From the NCBI GenBank assembly GCA_001312325.1, contig BBDJ01000021.1:20795-84794 (forward strand): 64,000 nucleotides of DNA, read 5' to 3'. Shown piece by piece: positions 1 through 8,920 of the stretch (positions within the stretch are counted from its first letter, which is position 1; every line of letters starts with the position of its first letter). The notes below the pieces were generated by a model. It saw only the letters and a list, made by a program, of their open reading frames with translations. It had not been told where the DNA came from and did not search any database. This DNA is from Lysinibacillus pakistanensis. Lineage in GTDB: Bacteria; Bacillota; Bacilli; Bacillales_A; Planococcaceae. The translations under genes and the position numbers were made by a program.

Positions 1-541
1 CTTGTTATTGATGAAGCCTTTATAGACTGGGTGGATGAGGGGTACTCTTTAATCGGACATGTAGCGAAAAACCCTCATGTGCTTGTTGTACGTTCGATGA
101 CAAAAATGTATGCTATTCCAGGGTTACGATTGGGCTATTTAGTTGCGGACCCAGCTGTTGTAGGAGAGCTAAAAGGCATGCTTGCTCATTGGAATTTAAA
201 TGCCTTTGCACTTGTTATAGGCGCAGGCTGCTTAGATGAACAACACTATTGTCAGCGAGCTATTACCTATGCGAGAAACCAGCGAGAAGCATTACAAGGT
301 TATTTACAAGAAAACGGTTGTCAGGTGACGCATAGTGTAACCAATTATATATGTTTTGCATTACCCAAAAATCAGTCAGCAGATGCCTTTTTTTACGTAT
401 TGTTTATCGAAGGGTGTTGTGCTGCGCCATACTAATAACTTTTTAGGATTAAATGGCGAATGGTTCCGAATTGGTATAAAAGATATTACGGCTATGACTT
501 ATTTACATAACTGTTTGCAGACTTGGTTTAAAGCAAATTAG
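1..541 (+). CDS. cobD: CobD-type threonine-phosphate decarboxylase / aminotransferase, C-terminal part
   Basis: The gene enters the window from the left, so only the C-terminal ~180 residues are visible. It is a PLP-dependent fold-type I aminotransferase: IDEAF near the start is the Asp strand that contacts the pyridine nitrogen, and SMTKMYAIPGLRLGY holds the Schiff-base lysine and the following Arg, as in HisC/CobD proteins. CobD makes aminopropanol phosphate for the cobalamin nucleotide loop. The assignment to CobD rather than HisC rests on the cob genes that follow. A T7 run at 388-394 shifts the frame; reading six Ts restores AFFTYCLSKG and a normal end at 541 (GEWFRIGIKD). The next gene begins 12 bases later, so it is probably in one operon. 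Confidence 0.75.
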
Positions 542-552
542 GAGTGAGAAGA

Positions 553-1164
553 GTGACAACATTTTATCTAGTAAGACATGGTGAAACGATGTGGAATAAG
601 GAGCATCGTTTACAGGGATGGTTAGATTCACCATTAACCGAAGTGGGTGTTTTACATGCAGAAAAGCTACAAGAATATTTAAAAAAAATATATCTTTTGC
701 TGCAGCATTTAGTAGTTCAAGTGGTCGGGCAATGGAGACGCTGCATATACTTGTTGGTGATCGCCAGCTCCCAATTTTTTTATGAAAATGATTTACGAGA
801 AATTTATTTAGGAGACTGGCAAGGTAAAACGATGGAGGATATTCTAAAAACACACTGTTCAGAGTATGAATTATACACGAATTATCCAGCTCAGTTTGTT
901 GCTACTCATACCGAAAGCTTTGGTGCGGTGACAGAACGGGCAATGTTTACGCTGAAGAAAATTGCAGAAAAATACCCACAAGACAATGTTTTAATTGTCT
1001 CTCATGCAGTTACAATTAAATGCATGATTAATGCCATTTTAGAACGTAGTATAGATCAGCTATGGGCAGAGCCATTTATCAACGGGACAAGCGTTACCAT
1101 AGTGGAACACCTTGAACAGCAATGGCATGTGAAAGAGATAGGCACGATTTATCATCTGCAATAG
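553..1164 (+). CDS. Histidine phosphatase (phosphoglycerate-mutase fold), CobC-like
   Basis: The start motif FYLVRHGETMWN carries the phospho-accepting histidine (RHG) of the histidine phosphatase superfamily; LREIYLGDWQGK and VSHAVTIK are the later conserved blocks, the second with the catalytic second His. I chose GTG at 553 because AGGAG lies about 8 bases upstream. Two shifts compensate each other: an A8 run at 681-688 and a T7 run at 775-781. Between them the conserved segment SSSSGRAMETL is found only in the neighbouring frame, so the protein read straight through is wrong for about 30 residues. Its place between cobD and cobU suggests alpha-ribazole-phosphate or cobalamin-phosphate phosphatase activity, but a broader phosphatase role is possible because a second, clearer CobC-type gene lies at 2538. 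Confidence 0.75.
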   Translation: MTTFYLVRHGETMWNKEHRLQGWLDSPLTEVGVLHAEKLQEYLKKIYLLLQHLVVQVVGQWRRCIYLLVIASSQFFYENDLREIYLGDWQGKTMEDILKTHCSEYELYTNYPAQFVATHTESFGAVTERAMFTLKKIAEKYPQDNVLIVSHAVTIKCMINAILERSIDQLWAEPFINGTSVTIVEHLEQQWHVKEIGTIYHLQ

Positions 1165-1176
1165 GAGGTGTTTACA

Positions 1177-1774
1177 TTGCCATTGATTTTCATAACTGGT
1201 GGAGTACGCAGTGGTAAATCCCATTTTGCAGAAAAAAATGGCTATTGCGCATTATTATACGGAATCGATGCAAGCACAGCGTCTTGTTTATATTGCGTCA
1301 GGAATTGCGCTGGATCATGAAATGGAGAAACGAATACAGCGTCATCAGGCTGATAGGCAATCTCAAGGAATCCAATGGCTAACGATTGAAGCCCCATATA
1401 AGATGGCAGATTCGCTCCAAGGTCTAAGAGATGGTGATGTCGTTTTATGGGATTGCGTCACAACATGGCTGACAAATGCTTTTTATGAGGGCTTTGATAA
1501 AGGAAAGTCATGTGTAGAGCAACCTGGCTGCTTAGAGAAGAAGCTAAGTGATTTAAAAATAGCAGTACAATCATTACTTAACAAAAAGATCACGCTTATA
1601 GTTGTATCCAATGAATTATTTGATGAGCCTCCGTATCTTAATGAGGAGGTAGAATTATACCGACAAATGCTAGGGAATTTCCATCAATGGTTTGTTTCGA
1701 TGGCAGCGGAAGCCTATGAAGTAAATTATAGTATCGTGAAAAAAATGGAAATGATATCCTTGAAATTAAAATGA
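1177..1774 (+). CDS. cobU: Adenosylcobinamide kinase / adenosylcobinamide-phosphate guanylyltransferase
   Basis: CobU phosphorylates adenosylcobinamide and then adds GMP from GTP to give AdoCbi-GDP. The P-loop GGVRSGKS is at residues ~7-14, followed by the family block YIASGIALDHEMEKRIQRHQADR and W-T-I-E. The start is TTG 1177, with ATAGGAGGTG ending 6 bases upstream. An A7 run at 1232-1238 shifts the frame right after the P-loop; six As give HFAEKMAIAHYY. The C-terminal block that is usually E-x-G-x-G-I-V-P is degenerate here (NELFDEPPY). That is notable because a second short CobU-like gene at 3086 keeps this C-terminal motif. It lies 13 bases before cobS and after the phosphatase, in the same operon. 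Confidence 0.85.
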
Positions 1775-1787
1775 AGGAAGCAAGACG

Positions 1788-2565
1788 ATGAAAAATTTCT
1801 GGCATAGCCTATTACTTGCATTTCAATTTTTTACAGTTTTGCCGGTACATAAGGAACTAACTTTAACAAAAGGAACTGTTACAGGGATGTTCGCCTTTTT
1901 GCCATGGGTAGGTGCATTAATGGGTACGGCAACGGCGGCAGTGATCTATAGCTTAACGGAATGGACGGCAAGCAGTGAAATATTCCTGTCCTTTGTGATT
2001 ATTGGGCTATTCGCTTTCTTCACTGGAGGTTTACATTTAGACGGATTTATTGATATGGGAGATGCTTATTTTTCGTATCGGGATCGTGAGAAGCGATTGG
2101 AAATTTTGGATGATCCGCGTGTCGGCGCATTTGGTGTGCTTTCCGTGTTATTTTTAGTGCTTGGAAAATTTGTCATACTGCATGAATTACTCGTACAGCA
2201 TAAGTTCGCACTTTGGATGCTTATTTTTATCCCTTTATTAACAAGAGTAGGCATGAGCTTTTATTTTATGTCACTAAAATGTTCAAAAGAAAAAGGGCTG
2301 GCCTACTTTTTTTAAATCCCATATTAAGCAATATGTACTAATTAGTTTCATGCTTATCACATTAATGGTCGCATATACAATCGTCTTCCTTATTACAGGT
2401 TTAGCACTTGTCCCAATTGTGCTTCTAGTGGTTTTAGCTATTGCCCTTGTGGTTTTCCGACAATTTACAATGCGCAACTTTGGTGGCGTTTCTGGTGATT
2501 TATTAGGCGCTTCCATTGAGGGAATGGAGGTAGTATTGTGGATAACACTGTTATTGTGCGCTTAA
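1788..2565 (+). CDS. cobS: Adenosylcobinamide-GDP ribazoletransferase (cobalamin synthase)
   Basis: CobS is the integral membrane enzyme that joins AdoCbi-GDP to alpha-ribazole (or its 5'-phosphate), closing the nucleotide loop of cobalamin. Visible are the N-terminal FQFFTVLP helix, the acidic motif GGLHLDGFID followed by D-A-Y (metal/substrate site), DDPRVGAFG, and the C-terminal GGVSGDLLGA, all family hallmarks. Most of the ~258-residue protein is hydrophobic helices. A T7 run at 2307-2313 breaks the frame at AYFF-KSHIK; six Ts reconnect the two parts. The end overlaps the next gene by 28 bases, which implies translational coupling. Confidence 0.9.
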
Positions 2566-3113
2566 TGAGGCATGCACCAACAAAAGAGAATTTGGAAAAA
2601 CGTTATCTTGGCTGGACGGACGCAGCATTAGCTGATATATCTAAACTATCGATTGTAGATAAAAATGTTATGAAAGTATATGGCAGTGATTTGCGACGTT
2701 GTAGGGAAACTGCTGCTCATTATTTTCCGAATGCTACTTTCATAACTGATTGGCGACTTCGAGAGTCCAACTTTGGGGAGTTCGAAGGAAAAACATATGA
2801 GGAGTTAAAATCTGATCACAGGTATTGTGCATGGTTAGACAATCCTGTTTTGTCTCCACCACCAAACGGGGAAGGCTTTGCTGCATTTTGTCAGCGTGTG
2901 AAAGATGGTTTTTCTGCGCTACCAAGGGATGAGGATGACTATTATGTGGTTGCACATGGTGGCGTTATTCGAGCATTACTTGTAGAATTTGCCCCAGTGG
3001 AGCAGCCCTTTTGGACGTATAATGTGCCACATGATAAAATGTTTACTTTAACATTTTCAAGGAAAGCTTGGGAGGAGGGAAATAGATGCATGTCTTTATT
3101 GGAGGAGCTATAA
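2538..3113 (+). CDS. cobC: CobC-type histidine phosphatase (alpha-ribazole / cobalamin phosphatase)
   Basis: This gene encodes a 191-residue histidine phosphatase. RLMRHAPTKEN carries the catalytic RH motif, LRESNFGEFEGKTYEEL is the conserved acidic block seen in CobC proteins, and VVAHGGVIRAL supplies the second His. The start is GTG 2538 with GGAGG at 2526-2530, inside the end of cobS. CobC removes the 5' phosphate from alpha-ribazole phosphate or cobalamin phosphate. The frame is intact. Its tight overlap with cobS and with the CobU-like gene behind it (28 bases) makes the cobalamin role the most likely one. Confidence 0.85.
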   Translation: MDNTVIVRLMRHAPTKENLEKRYLGWTDAALADISKLSIVDKNVMKVYGSDLRRCRETAAHYFPNATFITDWRLRESNFGEFEGKTYEELKSDHRYCAWLDNPVLSPPPNGEGFAAFCQRVKDGFSALPRDEDDYYVVAHGGVIRALLVEFAPVEQPFWTYNVPHDKMFTLTFSRKAWEEGNRCMSLLEEL

Positions 3114-3477
3114 TGGAAAAACCGACTATGTTATGACATTGCTTGAAGATCAAGAGGCTGTATTAGTTGATGGTTATTTACCTGAATCTATCCCTGAATG
3201 TGATGTATTAGTTATCAAAGGCCTTGAAAAGTGGCTTGTCACACAAAATCTTGAGGAGGATGAGGCTCTTGTCAACGCCATGTTAACAAGACTTCAGGCT
3301 CTAGAGCAAAATAGGACATTGTATATTATAGTTACTGATATGGGGCGCGGGGTTGTGCCGATGGAAAAGCAGGCACGATTATTACGTGATACTTGTGGGC
3401 GATTGTATCAAGCTTTATTTGCTGAAGCAGAACGTGTCATACGCATATGGTATGGTATCGCAGAGCAAATTAAATAA
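3086..3477 (+). CDS. Short CobU-like nucleotide-binding protein
   Basis: This is a protein of about 130 residues that starts MHVFIGGA and, after a one-base shift near 3108, continues YNGKTDYV. Together these form a P-loop of the CobU type (GGAxNGKT). The C-terminal half has GRGVVPMEKQARLLRDTCGR, matching the CobU G-x-G-x-V-P...R-x-x-R-D-x-x-G-R block that the larger CobU at 1177 has lost. It lacks the R-I-x-x-H kinase centre of full CobU. The ATG at 3086 lies inside cobC behind GGAGGAGGGA. It may be the guanylyltransferase or kinase partner of a two-protein CobU, or a regulatory paralogue. The shift here is not at a homopolymer, so the joint is less certain. Confidence 0.6.
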
Positions 3478-3497
3478 GACAGAAAAGAGGGAATGGA

Positions 3498-3993
3498 ATG
3501 AATCGACAAAGATTGACGAAATTGACGTTCACTGCTATGGTAGCCGCTATCTGTGCTGTTGGAGCGGTGATTAAAATTCCAGCAATTATATCGACTGCTG
3601 CATTGGACTCTGCACCTGCATTTTTAAGTGTCGTATTTTTATCGCCGGTATTAGCAGGAGTTGCAGGAGGTATTGGGCATTTTATTACAGCTTTAACGAC
3701 TGGATTCCCATTTGGACCATTACATATTATCATCGCAGTAGAAATGTTTATTGTCGTTTGGATATTTGGAATAATGCATAAAAAAAGGCATGCATTTCTG
3801 GAAATGGCCTGTAGCACTTTTTTTAAATGGTGTGGTAGCACCATTACCATTTTATTTTATCATAAGTCCAGCATTCTACTGGGCATCGCTGACTAGTCTT
3901 CCGTTAGCAACGCTTATTAATTTGGTTATTGTTGCCGTTGTCATGCCGATACTTTCTAAGGTGTTTGTTCGTAAGGGCGGGCGAGTACATTGA
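3498..3993 (+). CDS. cblT: Alpha-ribazole transporter, ECF S-component type
   Basis: This is a hydrophobic protein of about 165 residues with five or six predicted helices, an N-terminal KLTFTAMVAAICAVGAV segment, and a GPLHIII-type turn, typical of substrate-specific S components of energy-coupling factor transporters. Between the nucleotide-loop genes and cblS it best matches CblT, the alpha-ribazole uptake protein described in Listeria and Geobacillus. An A7 run at 3780-3786 splits it; six As give MHKKGMHFWKW and the remaining helices. It overlaps cblS by 4 bases. A thiamine-precursor S component is the main alternative on sequence alone; context argues for alpha-ribazole. Confidence 0.65.
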
Positions 3994-4670
3994 GAAATGC
4001 AGTTAAAGTAGGCGGGCTTATTGCGACTACAGATAATGCTGCAGCAATTGGTGAAAAGCAACAAGATATTGTGTCAGCTTCAGATAAGCTCACGGCTTAC
4101 TTTACAGCGCGTGTGACATTTTTAGAGCAGCTTGCAGCAAATGCTTTACCTACGCATATTATACTAGTAAATTTTTCAGGGGATGCTGCTTGGTCTCATT
4201 ATGTAGCAGGTATACAGCAGGTTTTTGAGGAGGCTGGTCTAATATGCCCTCAGATAGAAGGTAGTACAGAATCCAATATGCCGACATTACAATCTGCCTT
4301 AGCGGTTACAATGCTTGGTGAGCCGCAAAGACGTACATCCTATGAGTATGAGCACCTTCGTTGGTATACGTATGGACTGCCACTTGTAGGCAATGAAGTC
4401 CTTGCGCAGCCCGAGGATGTTGCACAGCTTCAAGCTATTTATCATGCATGGAAAGAGGAAATTGTTCAGCAAGTTTGGCCTGTCGGTTCAAAGGGGCTAC
4501 AAGTAGAGTTTAACCGACTTTTTGGTGAATTACAGGTTGAATGTGTCTTAAATATTGAGAAAAGTGCTGGGCCTTGTACTGTGATATTACTTGGGATTCA
4601 TCCAGCAAAAGAGCAACTAGCACAAAAATTTTTTTCTAAAAATTTTAAAAAGCTTTGTAAAACAACCTAG
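3990..4670 (+). CDS. cblS: Alpha-ribazole kinase-like protein
   Basis: The ~226-residue protein begins VGGLIATTDNAAAIGEKQQDIV and later has GSTESNMPT, which resembles the nucleotide-binding pattern of the AIR-synthase/ThiL fold in shortened form. In Firmicutes without CobT, CblS phosphorylates imported alpha-ribazole to alpha-ribazole-5'-phosphate for CobS. The TTG start at 3990 overlaps the end of cblT. The last ~15 residues (after T7 at 4629-4635) read as low-complexity KNFKKLCKTT, so the true C-terminus may lie in another frame. Assignment rests mostly on the cblT neighbour and on the order phosphatase-CobU-CblT-CblS. Confidence 0.6.
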   Translation: MRNAVKVGGLIATTDNAAAIGEKQQDIVSASDKLTAYFTARVTFLEQLAANALPTHIILVNFSGDAAWSHYVAGIQQVFEEAGLICPQIEGSTESNMPTLQSALAVTMLGEPQRRTSYEYEHLRWYTYGLPLVGNEVLAQPEDVAQLQAIYHAWKEEIVQQVWPVGSKGLQVEFNRLFGELQVECVLNIEKSAGPCTVILLGIHPAKEQLAQKFFSKNFKKLCKTT

Positions 4671-4942
4671 TAATAGGTCTTGCTTCCGGAAGAAATTGTA
4701 AGGGGCAAATTACTAATTGCAACTCTAAACACAAAAATGTACAACGGTAATTAGCTTGGTATTGATTGTTCGTATAAGGACTATCACAAAAATCCACTAA
4801 AATGGATTAAAGCTTATGAAGATATGGGATTAAGCAAAATGGATTTCTATGAAAGCAATAGATAACAGCTTTGATAATGTAAAAGGAGAACCCACGTGAG
4901 CAAAAGCTTTCGTGGTTTTTTTAGCTGATAATCAGGTTGATA
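4671..4942 (+). other. Intergenic stretch with a decayed ORF and weak hairpin
   Basis: No intact gene is visible. From 4757 to 4864 one frame reads without stop (ends KAYEDMGLSKMDFYESNR) and looks protein-like, but it has no start and is preceded by a stop; it may be a gene remnant. At 4890-4918 an imperfect stem (AACCCACG ... CGTGG) followed by seven Ts could terminate transcription. Confidence 0.35.
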
Positions 4943-4980
4943 TTGACGTTTTGTATACCTTTGTATACAATTGTATGCTA
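4943..4980 (+). promoter_or_regulatory. Sigma-A promoter with overlapping GTATAC operators
   Basis: TTGACG at 4943-4948 and TACAAT at 4966-4971 are 17 bases apart, a good vegetative promoter. Three copies of TTGTAT(A/G)C start at 4951, 4961 and 4971, exactly 10 bases apart on one face of the helix, covering the spacer and the -10. A repressor bound here would block the ABC exporter operon. The same layout recurs at 52796. Confidence 0.65.
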
Positions 4981-5032
4981 TGGAGAGGTTTTCGATAGTT
5001 TAGTCTGCAAATTGAATGTAGAGTGGTGATTA

Positions 5033-5194
5033 CTGACAGAGCATAATAGTAGCTGTCAAATGGTAGGGAAGGCTAATGATCCCATAGTATTCAAGAGTTT
5101 ACAAAGACATAATCTAGCAAAATATTACGAGACTCGAAAAACTTCTTCGCAATTGGGAATGATTTTCAGTTATAATGAGAAACGAATGATTTAA
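5033..5194 (+). CDS. Possible leader peptide upstream of the ABC exporter
   Basis: An open frame of about 53 codons ends with TAA at 5192-5194, only 19 bases before the exporter start. It reads LTEHNSSCQMVGK near its beginning and ends YNEKRMI. No ATG/GTG/TTG opens it: the first usable codon after the upstream stop is CTG 5033, with GGTGA just before. In Bacillus subtilis the bmrCD exporter is preceded by the 54-codon leader bmrB, whose translation controls readthrough, so position and length fit. A frameshifted beginning or a chance frame remain possible. Confidence 0.35.
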   Translation: MTEHNSSCQMVGKANDPIVFKSLQRHNLAKYYETRKTSSQLGMIFSYNEKRMI

Positions 5195-5213
5195 CAGGAA
5201 CGGAGTCGAAGGA

Positions 5214-6948
5214 ATGCAGGCAATTAAACAATTAGGGCGCTATTTAGGACCCTATAAATTTTTTTACATTGATTGCACCGCTGCTGATGGTGCTAGAGGT
5301 AACGATGGATTTACTTCAGCCCACAATTATGCAGCATATGATTGATACAGGCATTGTTAATGGTGATAATCCATATGTGCTGAAAATGTTCATATGGATG
5401 TTAGTAAGTGCGGTGCTTGGACTTTTTGGTGGAATTGGTTGTTCATATTATAGTTCCAAGGCAGCGATTCATTTTGCTTCTGATGTTCGCCAATCATTGT
5501 ATGAGAAAATGATGACGTATTCAGCAAAGGAACGTGATAATTTCACAACAGGAAAGCTTATTACAATATTAACAAGTGATGTGGAAAGTATTCAACGCGC
5601 GTTTATGATGACGTTGCGTATTTTTGTGCGTGGGCCACTACTCTTTATTGGTGCAATTATAATTGTCTTTGTCACTGCTCGCGAGCTATTTTCCATACTA
5701 CTGATTATTGTACCAATGTTAATCATAGCTATGTACTTTTTTTACAAAGTATTCAGGTGTGCTATATCGCAGAGTACAAGAGGCGATTGATGTTGTGAAT
5801 ACAAAGCTACAGGAAAATTTAGCAGGAATTCGTGTGATCAAAGCCTTTCGTCGTGAAACACAGCAAATTGAACAATTTAGTAAACATAATGATGCACTGA
5901 CAAAGCGTTTTATTACAGCCGAGCAAATCGTTGGTGTGCTTATACCCTTTACTATGTTTGTGGTCAACTTGGGCATTGTTGCAGCACTTTGGCTTGGGGC
6001 AATTAAAGTGGAGGCAGGAACATTACAGGTAGGCGTTATACTCGCTTTTATCAATTATTTAACAATCATCTTGAATGGCTTGATGTCTTCAAGCATGGTG
6101 CTAATGCAAATTGCCCGTGCAATACCTTCTGGTGAACGCATCATAGATGTTTTAAATAAAGAGGTGACAGTGAAAGAAGCAGAAAATGCACTTGCTACTC
6201 CAATCCATGGTGCAATTGATTTTCAAAATGTCAGCTATCGCTATTATGAAACGGCTGAGGATGTCCTCAAAAACATTACCTTTTCCGTGAAGGCAGGACA
6301 AACAATTGGTCTCATTGGCAAAACGGGGAGTGGAAAATCCACGCTGGTAAAACTTTTACCTCGCTTATTCGATCCTACTAGTGGTGAAATACACTTGGAT
6401 GGAAAGCCAATAAAGTCGTATGCATTGTCAACTTTACGTGAGCATATTGGCTTTACCTCTCAGAAAGCACTTCTGTTCTCAGGCAAGATTGAGAAAAATA
6501 TCCGTGTAGGAAAGGAAAATGCAACAACGAAAGAAATACAAAAAGCATTAGATGCTGCGTGTGCTACTGAATTTGTAGAACGACTTGATAAAGGCATCGC
6601 CCATGAGTTATCACAGGGAGCAACGAATCTTTCTGGTGGACAAAAACAACGATTGGCCTTAAGCCGTGCGCTGATCAGGCAGCCAGCTATATTAGTGCTG
6701 GATGATACAACATCAGCATTGGATAGTGCCTCCGAAAAACATGTGCAACAAGCCATTCATGAACAATATCAAAATACCACAACATTTATCGTCGCCTCAA
6801 AAATCGCTTCGATTCAGCAGGCAGAGTCATTCTTATATTAGAGGATGGCGAAATTGTTGGTCAGGGCACACCTCAAGAATTATTACAGAATAATAAATCC
6901 TATCAAGCAATCTATGCTTCACAGCAAAAGGCTGGTGAACAATCATGA
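5214..6948 (+). CDS. ABC multidrug exporter subunit 1 (BmrC-like, degenerate ATP site)
   Basis: This is an ABC half-transporter of about 577 residues: N-terminal six-helix domain, then an ATPase with Walker A GKTGSGKST, signature LSGGQKQR and Walker B LVLDDTTSALD. The residue after the Walker B aspartate is Asp rather than the catalytic Glu, the mark of the degenerate subunit of heterodimeric exporters such as BmrC. Frame shifts occur at T7 5259-5265, T7 5737-5743 and near 6825; after the last one the C-terminus reads VILILEDGEIVGQGTPQELL. Start ATG 5214 follows GGA; TATAAT at 5171-5176 could be an extra promoter. The stop overlaps the next ATG (ATGA), so the two subunits are coupled. Confidence 0.85.
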
Positions 6949-8759
6949 ATCAAAGTCAACCAAAGCAAATGAATTTTGGACGTGGACCTCGTATGAGTGG
7001 TCCAGTTGAGAAGGCTAAAAATCAAAAGGTCACAATATACCGTGTATGGCAGTATCTGAAGCTGCAAAAAATAGGGCTTTATTTCTCTATATTTTTTTGT
7101 CATCGCCTCAACATTTTTAAGCTTAGCAGGCCCATATATGATTGGACATATCGTTGATGACTATATTATGAAAAAGGACATTGCTGGAACGATCCGTCTT
7201 GGGATTGTCTTAGCTGTCATTTTTACAATCGCCTCTATTTTTACCTGGCTGCAAACATATGTCATGATTCATGTAGCGATGAAAACCATTCGCACACTGC
7301 GACTGGAATTATTTAAAAAAACTTCAAACTCTCACACTAAGATTTTTTTGATCAGCGTGCACTTGGTGATTTAATGAGCCGTGTCACAAATGATATTGAT
7401 AATTTAAATACAGCCCTTGCACAAAGTGTGACCCAAATTGTTTCATCCATTTTAACAGTGATTGGTGTTAGCATTGCGATGTTTTCCCTTAGCTGGCAGT
7501 TAGCTATTGTCACATTAATTATTATTCCGCTTATTGTTTTCACGACAAAGCAAATTGTGAAACGTAGCAGTAAAAACTATGCAGCACGACAACGTGATTT
7601 AGGCAAACTTAATGGCTATATTGAGGAAATGATTACAGGAGCAGAAGTTGTCACACTTTTTGGAAAGGAACAGCAAACAATTGCCACATTCTATCAACAA
7701 AATGAAAATTTACGCAACTCGGCACAGCGAGCAGAAATTACATCAGCCTACTTGGTCCAATTAATAACTTTATGAACAACCTAGGTCTAGCCGTAGTCAT
7801 TGGAACAGGGGCATTTTTATCAGTGCAAGGGTTTGTTTCTGTCGGTGTCATTGCGGCATTCGTCACATATACACGTCAATTTTTCCGTCCGTTAAATCAG
7901 CTATCCAATCTATTAAATACCTTTCAGTCAGCAATTGCAGGAGCAGAGCGTGTTTTTGAAATTTTAGATGAATCATCAGAGGTGGCGGATAAACCACAGG
8001 CTATTGATATCCAATCTTTAAAAGGAGATGTGATATTTCAACATGTGTCCTTTAGCTATTTACCAGGGAAGCCAGTCCTAAAAAAATATAAGCTTTCATG
8101 CTAAAGCTGGTGACACTATAGCACTTGTTGGACCAACAGGATCAGGAAAAACGACTATTATCAATTTGCTTACACGTTTTTATGATGTGGATACGGGTGA
8201 AATTTTGATTGATGGCCAAAACATTGAGAGCTACAAAATGGCTACAATCCGTCAAAGAGTAGGAGTCGTATTGCAGGATACGTATTTATTTTCTGGGACT
8301 ATTCGGGAAAATATTCGTTTTGGTAAGCTAGATGCGACAGACGCAGAGGTAGAGGAAGCGGCGAAAATAGCCAATGCTCATAATTTTATTAAATACTTAC
8401 CGGCCCAATATGATACGCCAGTACATGCAGGAGGCGCAAATTTAAGTCAGGGACAACGACAATTACTTGCTATTGCCCGGGCAATTTTGGAAAATGCAGA
8501 TATTTTAATTTTGGATGAAGCGACATCAAGCGTCGATACGCAAACAGAGGTCGATATTCAAAAGGGCCTACAGCATTTGATGCAGGGGCGCACTAGCTTT
8601 GTCATTGCACACCGTTTAAAAACGATTGAGAGTGCCGATCAAATTCTCGTTATTCAACAGGGGGAAATTGTCGAGCAGGGCAATCATCAGCAGTTAATGC
8701 GACGTCAAGGTATCTATCATAACCTCCAACAAAAGCTATCACTTGAGCAAGAAGAGTAA
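6945..8759 (+). CDS. ABC multidrug exporter subunit 2 (BmrD-like, catalytic Walker B)
   Basis: This is the second half-transporter, ~600 residues after repair of five one-base shifts (T7 7092-7098, A7 7315-7321, T7 7343-7349, near 7757, A7 8080-8086). Walker A is GPTGSGKTT, Walker B ILILDEATSSVD with the catalytic Glu, but the signature is LSQGQRQ instead of LSGGQ. Paired with subunit 1, one composite site has both canonical Walker B and LSGGQ, the other has Asp and LSQGQ. This is the asymmetry expected of BmrCD/YfiBC-type drug exporters. After the frame repair, DQRALGDLMSRVTNDIDN is the conserved intracellular loop. It is followed by a terminator at 8821. Confidence 0.88.
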
Positions 8760-8820
8760 ATGAATTCCGCCTACAAATTGTACCCTATATTCAATCCATC
8801 TATCCTGAACAATAAGTAAG

Positions 8821-8853
8821 AGCTGTCTAAAAAAATTTTAGGCAGCTTTTTCT
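8821..8853 (+). terminator. Rho-independent terminator after ABC exporter
   Basis: AGCTGTCTAAAA pairs with TTTTAGGCAGCT (one G-U) across a 3-base loop, followed by TTTTTC. Confidence 0.85.
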
Positions 8854-8920
8854 ATAATAATTAATCAGAAATTTATTTTTATCGTGTATCCTTTCAAATA
8901 ACAATTGAAAGGAGAATTGT

